A DNA stretch of 60,000 nt from positions 9,677,304-9,737,303 of the forward strand of contig CM022677.1 in NCBI GenBank assembly GCA_012295275.1, written 5' to 3'. The position numbers and the translations under genes are program-made. The DNA comes from Chrysomallon squamiferum (lineage: Eukaryota; Mollusca; Gastropoda; Neomphalida; Peltospiridae). How positions within the stretch are numbered: position 1 is the stretch's first letter; the number at the start of each line of letters is the position of its first letter. Positions 15,101-25,128 of this stretch are shown here, piece after piece. A model generated the notes under the pieces. The model was not told the origin of the DNA. It ran no database searches and was given only the letters and a program-made list of their open reading frames with translations.

Positions 15101-16106
15101 ACAAGTTTCTAGTTATACTTACAAACATATCTTTGTGAACCAATATTTCAGTTTACTCTGCCAGGATTGTTTACTTATAGATGATTCGATTTTGTCTTCT
15201 CTAGTCCCTGAAAGTCAAGTAATATTTATTTAATATTGTTATTATTTGAGTAATCTTTAATTAGTGAAAATACCCATTATGAAGTCAACTCTGACAGGTC
15301 AATAACAGATATTTAACAATATTTAACAGATCGAACAAGTGTAAAAATGTTTGTGATTGTGAACATTTTAATTTACTTTATATCTCTCTCACTTTCCCAT
15401 ACAGGTATAGTACACACACACACACACACACACACACGCAAATAAATATATAATGCTCAGTCTTTTTCTCTTTCATTATTTTCTCTCTGTGTGCACGTAA
15501 AATGAGAATTTTTTTAAAATTTATATTTTTATAATAAGACTCACCCCAGCTCCTGTCTGTGATGTTACATATACTGTAGAGATTAAGAACGAGGTAACCA
15601 GAAGGCAAACACAGTAAGTACCAGAGAGCGTGGATCAAACACAGAAATTCACGAGGATGAAGAATGGCTGCCAGGATGAACATAGCAGCCAAACAAATGA
15701 AGTAAAAAGTGGCAACAGAAATACCATGATTGAAATCAATAACTGAAGGAATAAGAATAATAAATACTGTAATAAGTATATTTTATTTCTGTACATTCAA
15801 AAATATCTATTTTCTTCATAATTGCCTATCTACCTATCCACTTATCTAACAACAAACTACATATATAAACCCCCTAAATACATCCAGCTATCTATCTCTG
15901 TGTATGTGGTGTTTGATTATGCGTGTTTTTTTATTTATTTATTATAATTATTATTATATTTTTAGCATAATGTTTTATTATTTAGTTATTATTAACCTTG
16001 TTCACTTTTCCCGATTTCTTCAACCATTTGTTCAACTGTTCCCACAGCAACTGCACTCATTATAACTGCATAGAGGAAAGTTATAAGCTTGGCAGTCTGA
16101 AAAAAC

Positions 16107-16188
<82 letters not shown>

Positions 16189-19100
16189 ATGAAATAAACA
16201 AAATAAAAATTATAATTAAAAACAATATAGTTAGCCAAATTTATGAACAAGTTGTAAGACAGTCACAACTGTTTTAGGGTTTAATAGATAACAATCTATA
16301 GTCACACACATACACATACATATATACACATACACACATATACACCCATGCATACAGATACCAACACATACCCACCCAAACATACACATACATACACACT
16401 CACACAAACACATACTAACATACACACTCACACAAACACATACTAACATACACCCATAAATAAAAAATGTACAACAATCAGTAAGGGCAGAAACAGTTAA
16501 GCTTATAGTCACTGACCATTATCTGTGTTTTGTCTGAGCTATATAAACAGCTGACAACAAAAATAAGGCTGACAAGAATCTGAAGAACAATGGATGATAC
16601 AGGATTGATGTGCCATGCAAAAGTTAACCCACCTATAAGTACAGCAAGATATCACAACATATATATATATATATATTAATAAATATTAATTGAATCTTTT
16701 GGAATTCTAAGATAAAGGTGTGTACAGGTCAAAGCACATAAAGAGAAACAGAATTCAGAAAAGAAAAACTAAATAGGTATGAAAACAAATCAGAAGAATA
16801 TGAGAATAAATGATTGAAATATAAAGAATATACATTAGATGCTAATGTTAGCTTTGAAGTAAAAAAAATGTGTATATTTTTTTTACTGTTAACTACAGTA
16901 AAAAGGCAACTAAAGAAAGAGCTGTTATTATGATGTCACTGGTATAGGCAATCTATCATCTGTGTAACAGTGGTACCTTGACTTACAAGTTTAATTCATT
17001 CTGTGACCGAACTCGTAACTCAATTTGCTTGTATATCAAATCAGTTTCCCCAAATGAAATTAACTTAAATACCATTAATCTGTCCTAGCACTCCAAAAGC
17101 CACCCCAATTTTTTGTAAAGTGTTTTTAAATAAGAAAAATGTATTTACAAATGACAAATCTTGTAATAAAATAAAATAAAAGAGAATGTAAAGAAATAAT
17201 GTAAAGTGTACAGGGTTAGGTAATGTAAAGATAGAATGTAAAGTGTACAGGGTTAGGTTTTCTCTTTCTTTTCATAGAAACATGTCTGCAGCTTAAAAAT
17301 TAATTTAACGCCTTTGGCTGGAGTTACAGCCTTTATCGACTCCTTATGCTTCAGTATGGTAAATATCATAAAAGTACTGTGCTCGTACTGCCTAGCCAAG
17401 TTCGCTACATGCATATGTTTTTCTATGATTTCAGGTTTAATTCAATGGACATCATCTGCTTCTTCTTCTCAGCACTGTCCATTGAAATCTGGCAAAATAC
17501 TGCACAAAATGCGAGCAAAACACAAGAGATGCTTCCTTGGCAATGTACAAACGAGTAAGACATGCAATGCTGGACGGATGTTGTGTTGTTCACTGCGCCA
17601 AGTAGCAGCGGCATATCTGAAGCTTGCTTGTAACTCGGATTTTGGCTCGCAACTCAAATTAAAAAATAGACTGAGCAGCTGCTCATAACTTGAAAAACTT
17701 GTAAGTTGGATCACTCATTACTCGGGGTACCACTGTATACCACAGCATTTACCATAGCGCTAAAACGTCAAATAAAGTGGATGGATTTTCCAACTTGTTA
17801 AATGCCTTTTCCCATATTCATAAATATATAAATATATTAAAGGTAACATTTAAAGTCAGATATCTCAAGTTATTACAGGTAATGTGTAAAATCAGATTAT
17901 CAATATGTTACATGTAATGTGTAAAATCTGATATATAATGTGCTACAGGTAATGTGTAAAATCAGATATATAAATATGTTATAGGTAATGTGTAAAATCA
18001 GACATATAAATACATTACAGGTAATGTGTAAAATCAGACATATAAATATGTTACAGGTAATGTGTAAAATCAGACAGTCTGTACAGGAATGCTATTAAGT
18101 GCCTGAATAACTTAGCCCACAGTTAAGCATAATGTTAAATATTTCTAAATATCTACACAATGCCTGACATTTCTCGAAATAAATGAAACATAATATCTTA
18201 TTCTAAAAGTAAAAGTAAGTAATAAGAAGATGCTACAGAAGATGATGTGCCATTACCCAAAATATTTGGATTTCAGAATTTTAGAAAAGGTATCTCTACC
18301 TGTTTTATGTCATACTGATTCTGAGCAGCTAATAAAAACTAATAAAAGATTAATGTCTGAAAATGATAACCAAAGCATAGTTTTGGCTCACCTGAAACAA
18401 CTAAAATGACAGTGCTTGGTGACACAAGGGTGGAGAACAACAACAAACCCTGGTAAAGAATAAACAGGAATGAAACACGATGGTTGAAATGGGAGATAAC
18501 TTTCCACTCCTTGATTATTAAGATAAGATTTGCAATGGTGGAGGCAATCCAGCGTCTACGCTGTTTATAAAATTCTCCAAACTCATCTGGGCAATTCGTG
18601 CTGTTTTCTGATGCTGCACAATACTCAATTCTCCAACCACTTTGCACCTTCAGAAAAAGAAAAGTTATTAATATACAAACATTTAGATAAGTTAGGAAAG
18701 TTTGGACAAAAGAAATTTAAAAATGTTTTTTAAAATCTATAGCTCCCTATTCATTTTCTAAATGACCAGTTGCTGGGTTTAGACTTACGTTTTAAAAAAA
18801 GTTTTATTCGTGCATTCTGATTATTCAAAAGAACTGAACCTACTGGTATATTAAGAAACTCCTAACTATCCATACATCTATCCAACTACATCTGTCTGTC
18901 TAGCTATACATCCCACAGTCTGTCTATTCATCACAATGGTGAATAAGTCTATTACCAAGAGTGTACACAGCCAGCGATCTTCACCCATGTCTTTAGTAAG
19001 GAATTGAAAGGCGTGTTCTACTCCACTAGCGTATGTGGGCAGAATGTCCCTGAGAGCCTTACAGCGGTAGACACTGAAACAGCCAGGTGAACACAGCACT

Positions 19101-22100
19101 GAGCCTAGAACATGTTCAGCAGCCTGAAAAATCAAAGTTTTTAGTGTTGTGAAGACTAAGCAAGTAAATATTCCGTCAATACAATATTCAATATACTGGT
19201 ACCAAACCAGAAAGCTTGAGACTAGAACAGTCTGCATTTCTAGATACACGCTAAACATGTATGTCACTCAAACCAAAACACTTGTCTGTACATAGCAACA
19301 TTCAACATGTATGTCACTCAAACCAAAACATTTGTCTCTACATAGCAACATTCAACATGTATGTCACACAAATCAAAACACTTGTCTCTACATAGCAACA
19401 CTCAGCATGTATGTCTCACAAATCAAAACACTTGTCTCTACATAGCAACACTCAACTCAGAAAAGCAAAATATAGCCTATTTTCTTGCAGCCAGATATGT
19501 TTCCTGTATTTCAGTACTAATGAATCTAAATCGAAACTGTAAAACAATATTATACAGTAACATTCTTGATTAGAAGCAAGATGCCTTTCATATGCCAGTT
19601 AACATATAGTGGTAATTAATTGTGGGTAACTACTGGAACTGGAAATATCTTAAAGGCACCTCTTGGTGGCTGATGTTTATTTATTTATTTTGTTGTTTAC
19701 TCAGTATGTGTTAATTCATCTTACTACCATTGTTGTTATTGTTTTTAATGTCTTTGTTTTGTTGTGTCTTTCATTTTTGTTACCATGCTTTTACAGCATT
19801 AACTTAATGTAAGCAGATAATATCATAAAGAAAAGAAATAATATTTTTAATCTTTTTACCTTTTGAAACCAGTGGCCTATTGCATATTCAAAGATTTGGT
19901 ACCAGACTAATGGACCACTTCCCATTGGATGTGTGCGTGCACAGACAGCTCCCACAGTTGTGTCTCGAGTCATCAGGTCAAGCAGAGCTTCTACAGAATC
20001 TGCAGTAAACTCTACGTCAGCATCTGTGGTCAGAATGAAACTCTCCTCATCTTCGGCTGCAAAGTGTGAAGCAGATCGTTTGTGAAAATCTTTCTTAAAT
20101 GGTTGATAATCACATTGAAAGTAACAAACAGGAATGATACATTTCAGCATTTGATAATAGAAAATACTAATTATTTATTTGCCATTTGTTTGCTTGTTTG
20201 TTTAGTTATTACATTTTCAGTTTTGCATTTCACTTACCATTAACAGGCCTTGACTCTTAATTAAAATATAATTTAAAGAATTGCTTTAAAAAATGTATAA
20301 TCAATGTACCATAGCTTTTTAGAAAGTCCATTTAATATACTTTAAAGAATTGCTTCAAAAAATGTATAATCAATGTACCATCGTTTTTTAGAAAGTCCAG
20401 TACATATGACATGTACATCACCTGACTCCAGCGCTTCTTGTTCTTAACCTATAAAAGAAATACGTTGACACACATGCAAAAACTTACATAAGTATACCAA
20501 CCACGTTATATCATGACATTGATTTTATTTCTTACCACAAGAGTAGCAAATTGATTACTAAAGAAAAGGTAATGGTAAAAAAAAGTTACTTTTGACAAGA
20601 GAAAGATAAAACAAATGTGGGATGACAAATAATAAAGTATGACAGTAACATGAAGTGAAACTTAAAGACAATGAGTATATGAAAAGGAACCATTTGGTAG
20701 AGGTCAGCACCAGAAAGAAAGTTGTGGAAATATGCTTAGGTCTACAGTAGTTGCAGTGGCAGAAACATAATTGTAGTAGTAGTGGCAGTTGCCATGGTAA
20801 TAATAGATGGTGTAATATTAGCAGTAAGAAACATAACAGTAAGGAAATCAAATTTGTATTATCTTTCATAAACTATCATGGAAATTGACATGAATGTATA
20901 GGAAGAATGTAAAATAGAACTGACATCACATTTTAATATAACTGTAAAGCACTTGCTGGAGCAGGATCATGTAACCCACCTTGAGATTGTCTTTTAAATG
21001 GACATTGAAAAACATGGGTTTTTTAACTTTATTTTGTTCAGGCAATTTCCAGTTCAAACGCATCCCATATGGTGTTATTATTTTAGTACAGTCACCAGGG
21101 TTTATTCCTGAAAAGAAAAAAAGTTAACATAATTTAGTAAATAGCATATAAAAATAAATATAATCATATGTTAATGCATATAGTGATCTTTGTGTGTATT
21201 TGGTGTATAGTTATAGTAACATCATGGTGTGATAACAGTTATGATGTCATCACATTGACAAGAATCAATCAATCATACAACAATTTAGTCATTGGGTAAA
21301 ACTACAGGGGTTCAAAAATATTGAAATATTTTACCAAGAGTAGATTCAAGAAGAGAAATTAGCTGCAGGGCAAACGATGAAAACTCTCTGTTTCTCACAC
21401 CACAGTCGAGGATGACATGAGATTCAAAAAAACGACTACCAGCCTCACGAGCTTCATTAATTCTGTTGATTGATTCCAGGACTTGGCGCATCTCATTAGT
21501 TGTCTAAAACCAAGAATGTGTTGTCAGAATAACAGAGAGAAATGTTAATAAATACATAATCATGATATCATTGTTAATATTCTTCAGCTAAAATCACAGT
21601 TACAGATGAACAAGTCATGTTCAGTGAAACAACAAAATCGTTTTTAAACTTTAGCATAATGTGAACAGACATTAGAAAAATTGCATTCTAACCTAGAGGA
21701 AAAATATAACATTAAAAAATCTACAATATTTAAATATGTACTCTAAGTATGTCAGTTAGAGTTTGTGCTGTTACAGTTAATTTTATACAAGAATGAATTG
21801 GTCAGTTTATATATTTTGCATTGGACATGTAAAACCACAGTATTGAATATAATGAGTTTTTGTAAAAAAAAAAAAAAAAAAAAAAAATAAATAAACAAAC
21901 AAACAAACAAACAAAATAATAAGAAAAAAAATAAAAAAGAAAAGACATGTATATATAACTAACTCACTTCAGATAATTGTTAGTGTCTGGGAGTTTATCT
22001 GATACTATCTGGACTGACTAGTCTACTCGTGACATCTCAGTGTTTAATCAAAGTCTTAACTGTTTTGTGTGTGACAGCTAAGATCGAGTCAAATTACACC

Positions 22101-22754
22101 ACGCAGCTGTGTAACATCACAACAAATAAGTTATTGAGAATATGTTTATTTTCCAGTTACCATCAGCAGAATTTGTAAATGCTGGAACATTGTTAAAGTA
22201 GGAAATCTTTGCAGCTATTTGTGATGACCAGTTGACCATTAGACCAGCTTTTTACTGTGTGAATGTGTATGTCTGTATTTGTGTGTGTGTGTGTGGCTAT
22301 CTCATTCTACCATGGTTAATAAGTGAACTGTCTCATACAAGTTCTCAACAAGCAATGTTTGTGTAAACAAGGAACCAACCTCTCGGTACATGGTGGTACA
22401 AATGTACACACGGCCAGTTCTGGGTTTGTGTTTGATAGGGGTGTCATCTGGTATACGTCTGTTTAGTAACAACCAGTGATCCAAACACACTCCATTGAAA
22501 CTTGGTAACCAAAACATCTGAAAAAGATTTATTTATAAAGATATTTATATGAATAATCAGTTTGTCTGTTTAAATTCTGAATGTTAATAAATTATTTCTC
22601 TAAAAAGAAATTATATCAAAGATTTCACACACACACAGTCACATATAAACATATATACTTTTGTTTGCTAATTTTATTATTATTATTATCATTATTTTTG
22701 TTTATTTTTTTTAATCCTTGTTGTTATTATTATTATTATTATTATATTATTATT

Positions 22755-22794
<40 letters not shown>

Positions 22795-25082
22795 TTGTCT
22801 TTGTTTATGGTTTTCATGTTATCTAACCTGAGTTTCAGCTTGAAGTAAAATATGATCAGTTCTGAAGACAAGCCAGGCAGATGAAAAGACTGCACCAACT
22901 GTTACAGTGAGCATTGCAACGATCACCAGCCAGTAAGGCTCATAATATGTACAATCTGAAAGACCGTCCATGAACACCTTGCATGAGTCTGTGACGTACA
23001 GCAACAAGAAGCATGTTGGGAAGGACAGAAGTGTTGGTAGAGTAAAACCAACTTTCTGCATGGAGCTGTGACAGGCGAGGAAGGCCAGGTGATAACCGGC
23101 CACTGATGTTATTATATTAACAAGGAAATAGGGGAACTCTGAATCAGCAATCCAGGAAGACCAAGCAGCTTTGAACTCAGAGAGTGTGTTCTGGGTCAAT
23201 CCAGAAGAATAAATTGAACCGTCAAAGTAGAAGATGACAAAACTGAAAATGAGGAAGGCAGGAATCTTCACTAAATGAGATATAAAACTTGTCTTCCATG
23301 TTGACTTCTTGTAATGTGTGCATCGTCGTGTTTCATTCCTCACCAAGTTTGTGCGACTGGAATCCACACTTCCAAACACAGAACTTTGCTGAGTACTTGT
23401 TGTGTTACTCAAACTTCCAGCATGCTGTTTACCTTCCTCTTCTTTTTCTTCCTCTACATTAGATTCTGTCATAGCACTCTGAATGGCAGGGCACCAGGCA
23501 AAAACGACACAAAATATTGCCACAGGAACATGCCAAATAAATGTTTTACCAGGTTTATCAGGTTCATGCCAAGTAATGTAGCCTGTGATGCCAAGACCTA
23601 CAAGTTGTAAAATTAAACCAAACACAGCAGCAATTTTGACCAGTTTGTATTGTGAAAGTGTGTTTTTCCAGGAACCAATTATAACTGGGATGAAAGCTAA
23701 AGGAAGAAATGTGCCTAACAGTAAAACACTGGTCACTTCTCTATAAGATGCAAGGATCTTGTACAGAAACAGACACAGACCCAGTGGTTCCAGGACTGAG
23801 GTAAACAAAGTCTGAAAAACAAAAAATTAAATGAATTTCTCAAACAAACAATATCAAAACACATGACATAAAAAAAATAACTCAGCCACTTTTATGTTAA
23901 CATGTAAGTTTTTCAACAGATGAAAAATTAACAGTCTTTTACTGCTAATATTTCTGTCTGTCTTTAGTTAGGATATATATATCAAAAATACTACCAAAAA
24001 CACAGCTAATATTTCTATCTGTATTTAGGATATAAATATTAAAAATACTACCAAAAACACTGCTAATATTTCTATCTGTATTTCTATCTATAAATATTAA
24101 AAATACTACTAAAAACACTGCTAATATTTCTATCTGTATTTAGGATATAAATATTAAAAATACTACCAAAAACACTGCTAATATTTCTATCTGTATTTAG
24201 GATATAAATATTAAAAATACTACCAAAAACACTGCTAATATTTCTATCTGTATTTAGGATATAAATATTAAAAATACTACAAAAACACTGCTAATATTTC
24301 TATCTGTATTTAGGATATAAATATTAAAAATACTACAAAAACACTGCTAATATTTCTATCTGTATTTAGGATATAAATATTAAAAATACTACCAAAAACA
24401 CAGCTAATATTTCTATCTGTATTTAGGATATAAATATTAAAAATACTACAAAAACACTGCTAATATTTCTATCTGTATTTAGGATATAAATATTAAAAAT
24501 ACTACAAAAACACTGCTAATATTTCTATCTGTATTTAGGATATAAATATTAAAAATACTACAAAAACACAGCTAATATTTCTATCTGTATTTAGGATATA
24601 AATATTAAAAATACTACCAAAAACACTGCCTTTTTCTTCGGCCACAGCAGATCTTTTCTGAACAGCCCAAACCAGACAGCCCTGAGTAAATTCACAGTGT
24701 AAGGTACAAGAACAGTCATCATTATCATGAGATATAATTGAGTTGCCTTTTTTCTGGATTCTACATCCACTGAGTTGTTAGTGCTGTTTCTCAGACTCTG
24801 TGTCAGTCTTATTACAGATATTTTATTTGCTGAAAGAGAAACAAGGATGCACAATGTTGCAACCACTGTAACTATCCACTTAACAACTACTGCAAAAACT
24901 GACTGTGAAGCAGCAGTTAATTTTTTACTCAGTTCAGCCTCCACTTTACTCTTCTTCAATATTGTTAGACTGGTCTCCCTTTGTGAACAGACACTGCTAA
25001 TATTGGATGTAGATTCAAAATATTTAGCATCAGTGTCTTCCTCAATAACTGAGAGGTTTGAAATAGATCCCATTGTGTCCAT
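11892..25082 (-). CDS. CHS: chitin synthase with two SAM domains, complete 21-exon gene
   Basis: Polymerises UDP-GlcNAc into chitin at the plasma membrane (GT2 family). Coding exons, in transcript order: 24618-25082, 22828-23811, 22380-22517, 21335-21503, 20980-21107, 20379-20448, 19860-20056, 18956-19123, 18392-18647, 16517-16632, 15997-16096, 15545-15742, 15123-15207, 14804-14985, 14381-14469, 13918-14088, 13382-13532, 13102-13155, 12850-13008, 12464-12589, 11892-12175. All have GT/AG borders and matching phases, and they sum to 4,290 nt (1,429 aa plus stop). Visible motifs: TTDADVEF (about 661-668), GEDRW (764-768), QRRRW (802-806), SWGTRE (about 995-1000), SAM domains at about 1107-1166 and 1173-1237, two C-terminal membrane segments, and a C-terminal PLLV that fits a class II PDZ ligand. 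There is no myosin head, unlike some molluscan chitin synthases. The least certain junction is exon 6/7. Confidence 0.95.
12464..12589 (-). CDS. CHS: chitin synthase exon 20, penultimate membrane helix
   Basis: Residues 1294-1336, phase 1-1. VKLAELRNSWLLIFAVCNTL is followed by the rest of a membrane helix, then LTVLGANPVG. Confidence 0.9.
12850..13008 (-). CDS. CHS: chitin synthase exon 19
   Basis: Residues 1241-1294, phase 1-1. Contains YDFWQRLRNECLKP, which corresponds to the FWxxLIxxYLxP segment preceding the C-terminal membrane pair of animal chitin synthases. Confidence 0.9.
13102..13155 (-). CDS. CHS: chitin synthase exon 18, end of SAM 2
   Basis: A 54-nt exon, phase 1-1, encoding HVKRLLYAIQKLRNPTE. 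This supplies the long last SAM helix (K-A-G-H-x-x-R-L-L). Confidence 0.88.
13382..13532 (-). CDS. CHS: chitin synthase exon 17, SAM domain 2
   Basis: Residues 1173-1223, phase 0-1. Contains VKEWLDAIGLPMYQETFRQ and RKEVEKELKIT. The donor AAAGCTG/GTGAAG was chosen because it joins in phase to HVKRLLYAI in exon 18. Confidence 0.88.
13918..14088 (-). CDS. CHS: chitin synthase exon 16, SAM domain 1
   Basis: 57 codons, phase 0-0. VKYAQTFKHHGFDN, then MNSKELKDIGIT and HKQFILDQINSL follow the SAM five-helix pattern (conserved L-x-x-L-G-I). SAM domains commonly oligomerise and could cluster synthase units. Confidence 0.9.
14381..14469 (-). CDS. CHS: chitin synthase exon 15, acidic linker and start of SAM 1
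   Basis: Residues 1086-1115, phase 1-0. An acidic run (DDTEDDDD) precedes VEDWLPVEFK, the first helix of SAM 1. The acceptor (ATATTAAAAG) is weak, but the phase fits on both sides. Confidence 0.82.
14804..14985 (-). CDS. CHS: chitin synthase exon 14, disordered linker
   Basis: Residues 1025-1086, phase 2-1. Low-complexity Ser/Thr/Asp/Pro-rich sequence (for example SSVSSDPAPHTSQDD). It links the SWGTRE region to the SAM domains and is a probable phosphorylated cytosolic linker. Confidence 0.85.
15123..15207 (-). CDS. CHS: chitin synthase exon 13
   Basis: Residues 997-1025, phase 1-2. Begins GTRED, completing SWGTRE, then a basic/polar cytosolic segment. The donor is GTAAGT. Confidence 0.9.
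15545..15742 (-). CDS. CHS: chitin synthase exon 12, membrane segments and SWG
   Basis: Residues 931-997, phase 1-1. Two hydrophobic spans are followed by LYSICNITDRSWG, the conserved SWGTRE motif that continues in exon 13. Confidence 0.92.
15997..16096 (-). CDS. CHS: chitin synthase exon 11, membrane segment
   Basis: Residues 898-931, phase 0-1. TAKLITFLYAVIMSAVAVGT is one helix of the post-catalytic membrane cluster. A (CT)33 tract starts 24 nt upstream of its acceptor. Confidence 0.88.
16121..16186. repeat. (AG)33 microsatellite, (CT)33 on the gene strand
   Basis: A perfect 66-bp dinucleotide run inside a chitin synthase intron, starting 24 nt upstream of the exon-11 boundary on the transcribed strand, with a short (TA)n between. 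Confidence 0.95.
16517..16632 (-). CDS. CHS: chitin synthase exon 10, membrane segment
   Basis: Residues 859-897, phase 1-0. Contains LTFAWHINPVSSIVLQILVS and a hydrophobic helix, ending DKTQIM. Confidence 0.88.
16972..17736. mobile_element. non-autonomous DNA element, pogo/Tigger-like termini
   Basis: Starts CAGTGGTACCTTGACTTACA and ends with the inverted counterpart, GGGGTACCACTG. Subterminal 'AACTCGTAACTC'-type motifs recur on both arms. It lies in the intron between chitin synthase exons 9 and 10. The open frames inside are repeat-derived and not genes. A TA target duplication is not clean at the left end. Confidence 0.6.
17838..18078. repeat. minisatellite, about 36-bp period, about six copies
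   Basis: The unit contains CAGGTAATGTGTAAAATCAG followed by ATATAAATATGTTA; it lies in the intron between exons 9 and 10. Confidence 0.85.
18392..18647 (-). CDS. CHS: chitin synthase exon 9, QRRRW motif
   Basis: Residues 774-859, phase 0-1. VQSGWRIEYCAASENST leads to FYKQRRRW, the processivity motif of GT2 polymerases. The first membrane helices of the post-catalytic cluster follow. Confidence 0.93.
18956..19123 (-). CDS. CHS: chitin synthase exon 8, acceptor-binding EDRW motif
   Basis: 56 codons (residues 718-773), phase 0-0. AAEHVLGSVLCSPGCFSVYR is followed by KDMGEDRWLCTLL, which contains the catalytic-base ED and the EDRW motif. Confidence 0.93.
19254..19453. repeat. minisatellite, 50-bp period, four copies
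   Basis: The unit begins AACATGTATGTCACTCAAAC and ends ACATAGCAACATTC; it lies in the intron between exons 7 and 8. Confidence 0.88.
19860..20056 (-). CDS. CHS: chitin synthase exon 7, catalytic DAD motif
   Basis: Residues 652-717: SFILTTDADVEF holds the acidic donor-binding and metal-binding motif, followed by MTRDTTVGAVCARTHP and LVWYQIFEYAIGHWFQK. The acceptor TTTGCAG gives phase 1. The frame stays open upstream (FHKRSASHFAAEDEES), so an earlier acceptor at about 20094 is possible if exon 6 ends elsewhere. Confidence 0.8.
20272..20400. repeat. two-copy tandem duplication spanning the exon-6 donor, 69-bp period
   Basis: TTTAAAGAATTGCTT recurs at 20272 and 20341, and the sequence AATGTATAATCAATGTACCA recurs with it. 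The second copy includes the last bases of exon 6 and its donor; the first lies in the intron and carries its own ATG/GTACAT. Confidence 0.85.
20379..20448 (-). CDS. CHS: chitin synthase exon 6
   Basis: Residues 629-652 begin VKNKKRWSQVMYMSYVLDFL, a family signature. The chosen donor (ATG/GTACAT, phase 1) matches exon 7 read from its GCAG acceptor. The donor itself is tandemly duplicated (see 20272-20400), so the true end is less certain than for the other exons. Confidence 0.75.
20980..21107 (-). CDS. CHS: chitin synthase exon 5
   Basis: Residues 586-628, phase 1-0. Contains ITPYGMRLNWKLP and ends MFFNVHLKDNLK, just before the conserved VKNKKRWSQVMY. Confidence 0.9.
21335..21503 (-). CDS. 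CHS: chitin synthase exon 4
   Basis: Residues 530-586, phase 0-1. Contains TTNEMRQVLESINRIN and SRFFESHVILDCGVR, typical of the start of the metazoan chitin synthase catalytic domain. Confidence 0.9.
22380..22517 (-). CDS. CHS: chitin synthase exon 3
   Basis: 46 codons (residues 484-529), phase 0-0, beginning MFWLPSFNGV and ending GRVYICTTMYRE. The latter is the conserved entry into the catalytic region, where the family reads ICTTMYxE. Confidence 0.9.
22828..23811 (-). CDS. CHS: chitin synthase exon 2, N-terminal multi-pass membrane domain
   Basis: The 984-nt exon (residues 156-483, phase 0-0) holds several hydrophobic spans, such as the segment beginning VTSVLLLGTFLP. An acidic and Ser/Thr-rich cytosolic loop lies between them. 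The acceptor is TTTTTCAG and the donor CAG/GTTAGA. Confidence 0.9.
23941..24628. repeat. minisatellite of about 57 bp built from the exon-1 donor
   Basis: Twelve occurrences of a unit with ACTGCTAATATTTCTATCTG and TATTTAGGATATAAATATTA, then AAAATACTACCAAAAACAC. The last occurrence is the real exon-1/intron boundary at 24618. Units are 56-57 bp because some lost one C. On the transcript strand each unit has CTAAATACAG and then GTAGTA. Confidence 0.93.
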
Positions 25083-25128
25083 TGAATTGACTGCATATAA
25101 TTCAGTGCCACTTCTCCTTCATTCTTCT
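24618..25128 (-). CDS. CHS: chitin synthase exon 1 (5' UTR 25083-25128, coding 24618-25082)
   Basis: The acceptor TCTTCCAG lies next to 25128. An in-frame TGA lies between the acceptor and the ATG at 25082, so MDTMGSISNL is the natural start. It encodes residues 1-155: a Ser/Glu-rich cytosolic tail, TM1 at about 62-84, TM2 at about 115-135, and the beginning of TM3. It ends in phase 0 at AVFL with donor GTAGTA, which is the sequence amplified in the adjacent minisatellite. Confidence 0.85.

Noticed and set aside
15998-16250. Frames with poly-(Ser-Leu) and poly-(Arg-Glu)
   Set aside because: They read through the (AG)33 microsatellite next to exon 11 and are not separate genes.
17314-17688. 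124-codon open frame on the plus strand
   Set aside because: It lies inside the CAGTGGTACC-ended element, and its sequence follows that repeat's decayed interior; no domain.
20558-20869. 103-codon minus-strand Leu/Ser-rich frame
   Set aside because: It lies inside the intron between chitin synthase exons 5 and 6, is low-complexity, and has no fitting splice sites.
23314-23610. 98-codon plus-strand frame
   Set aside because: Antisense shadow of chitin synthase exon 2.
23941-24628. CRISPR-like array appearance
   Set aside because: Units are contiguous without unique spacers, and the DNA is eukaryotic; it is a minisatellite.
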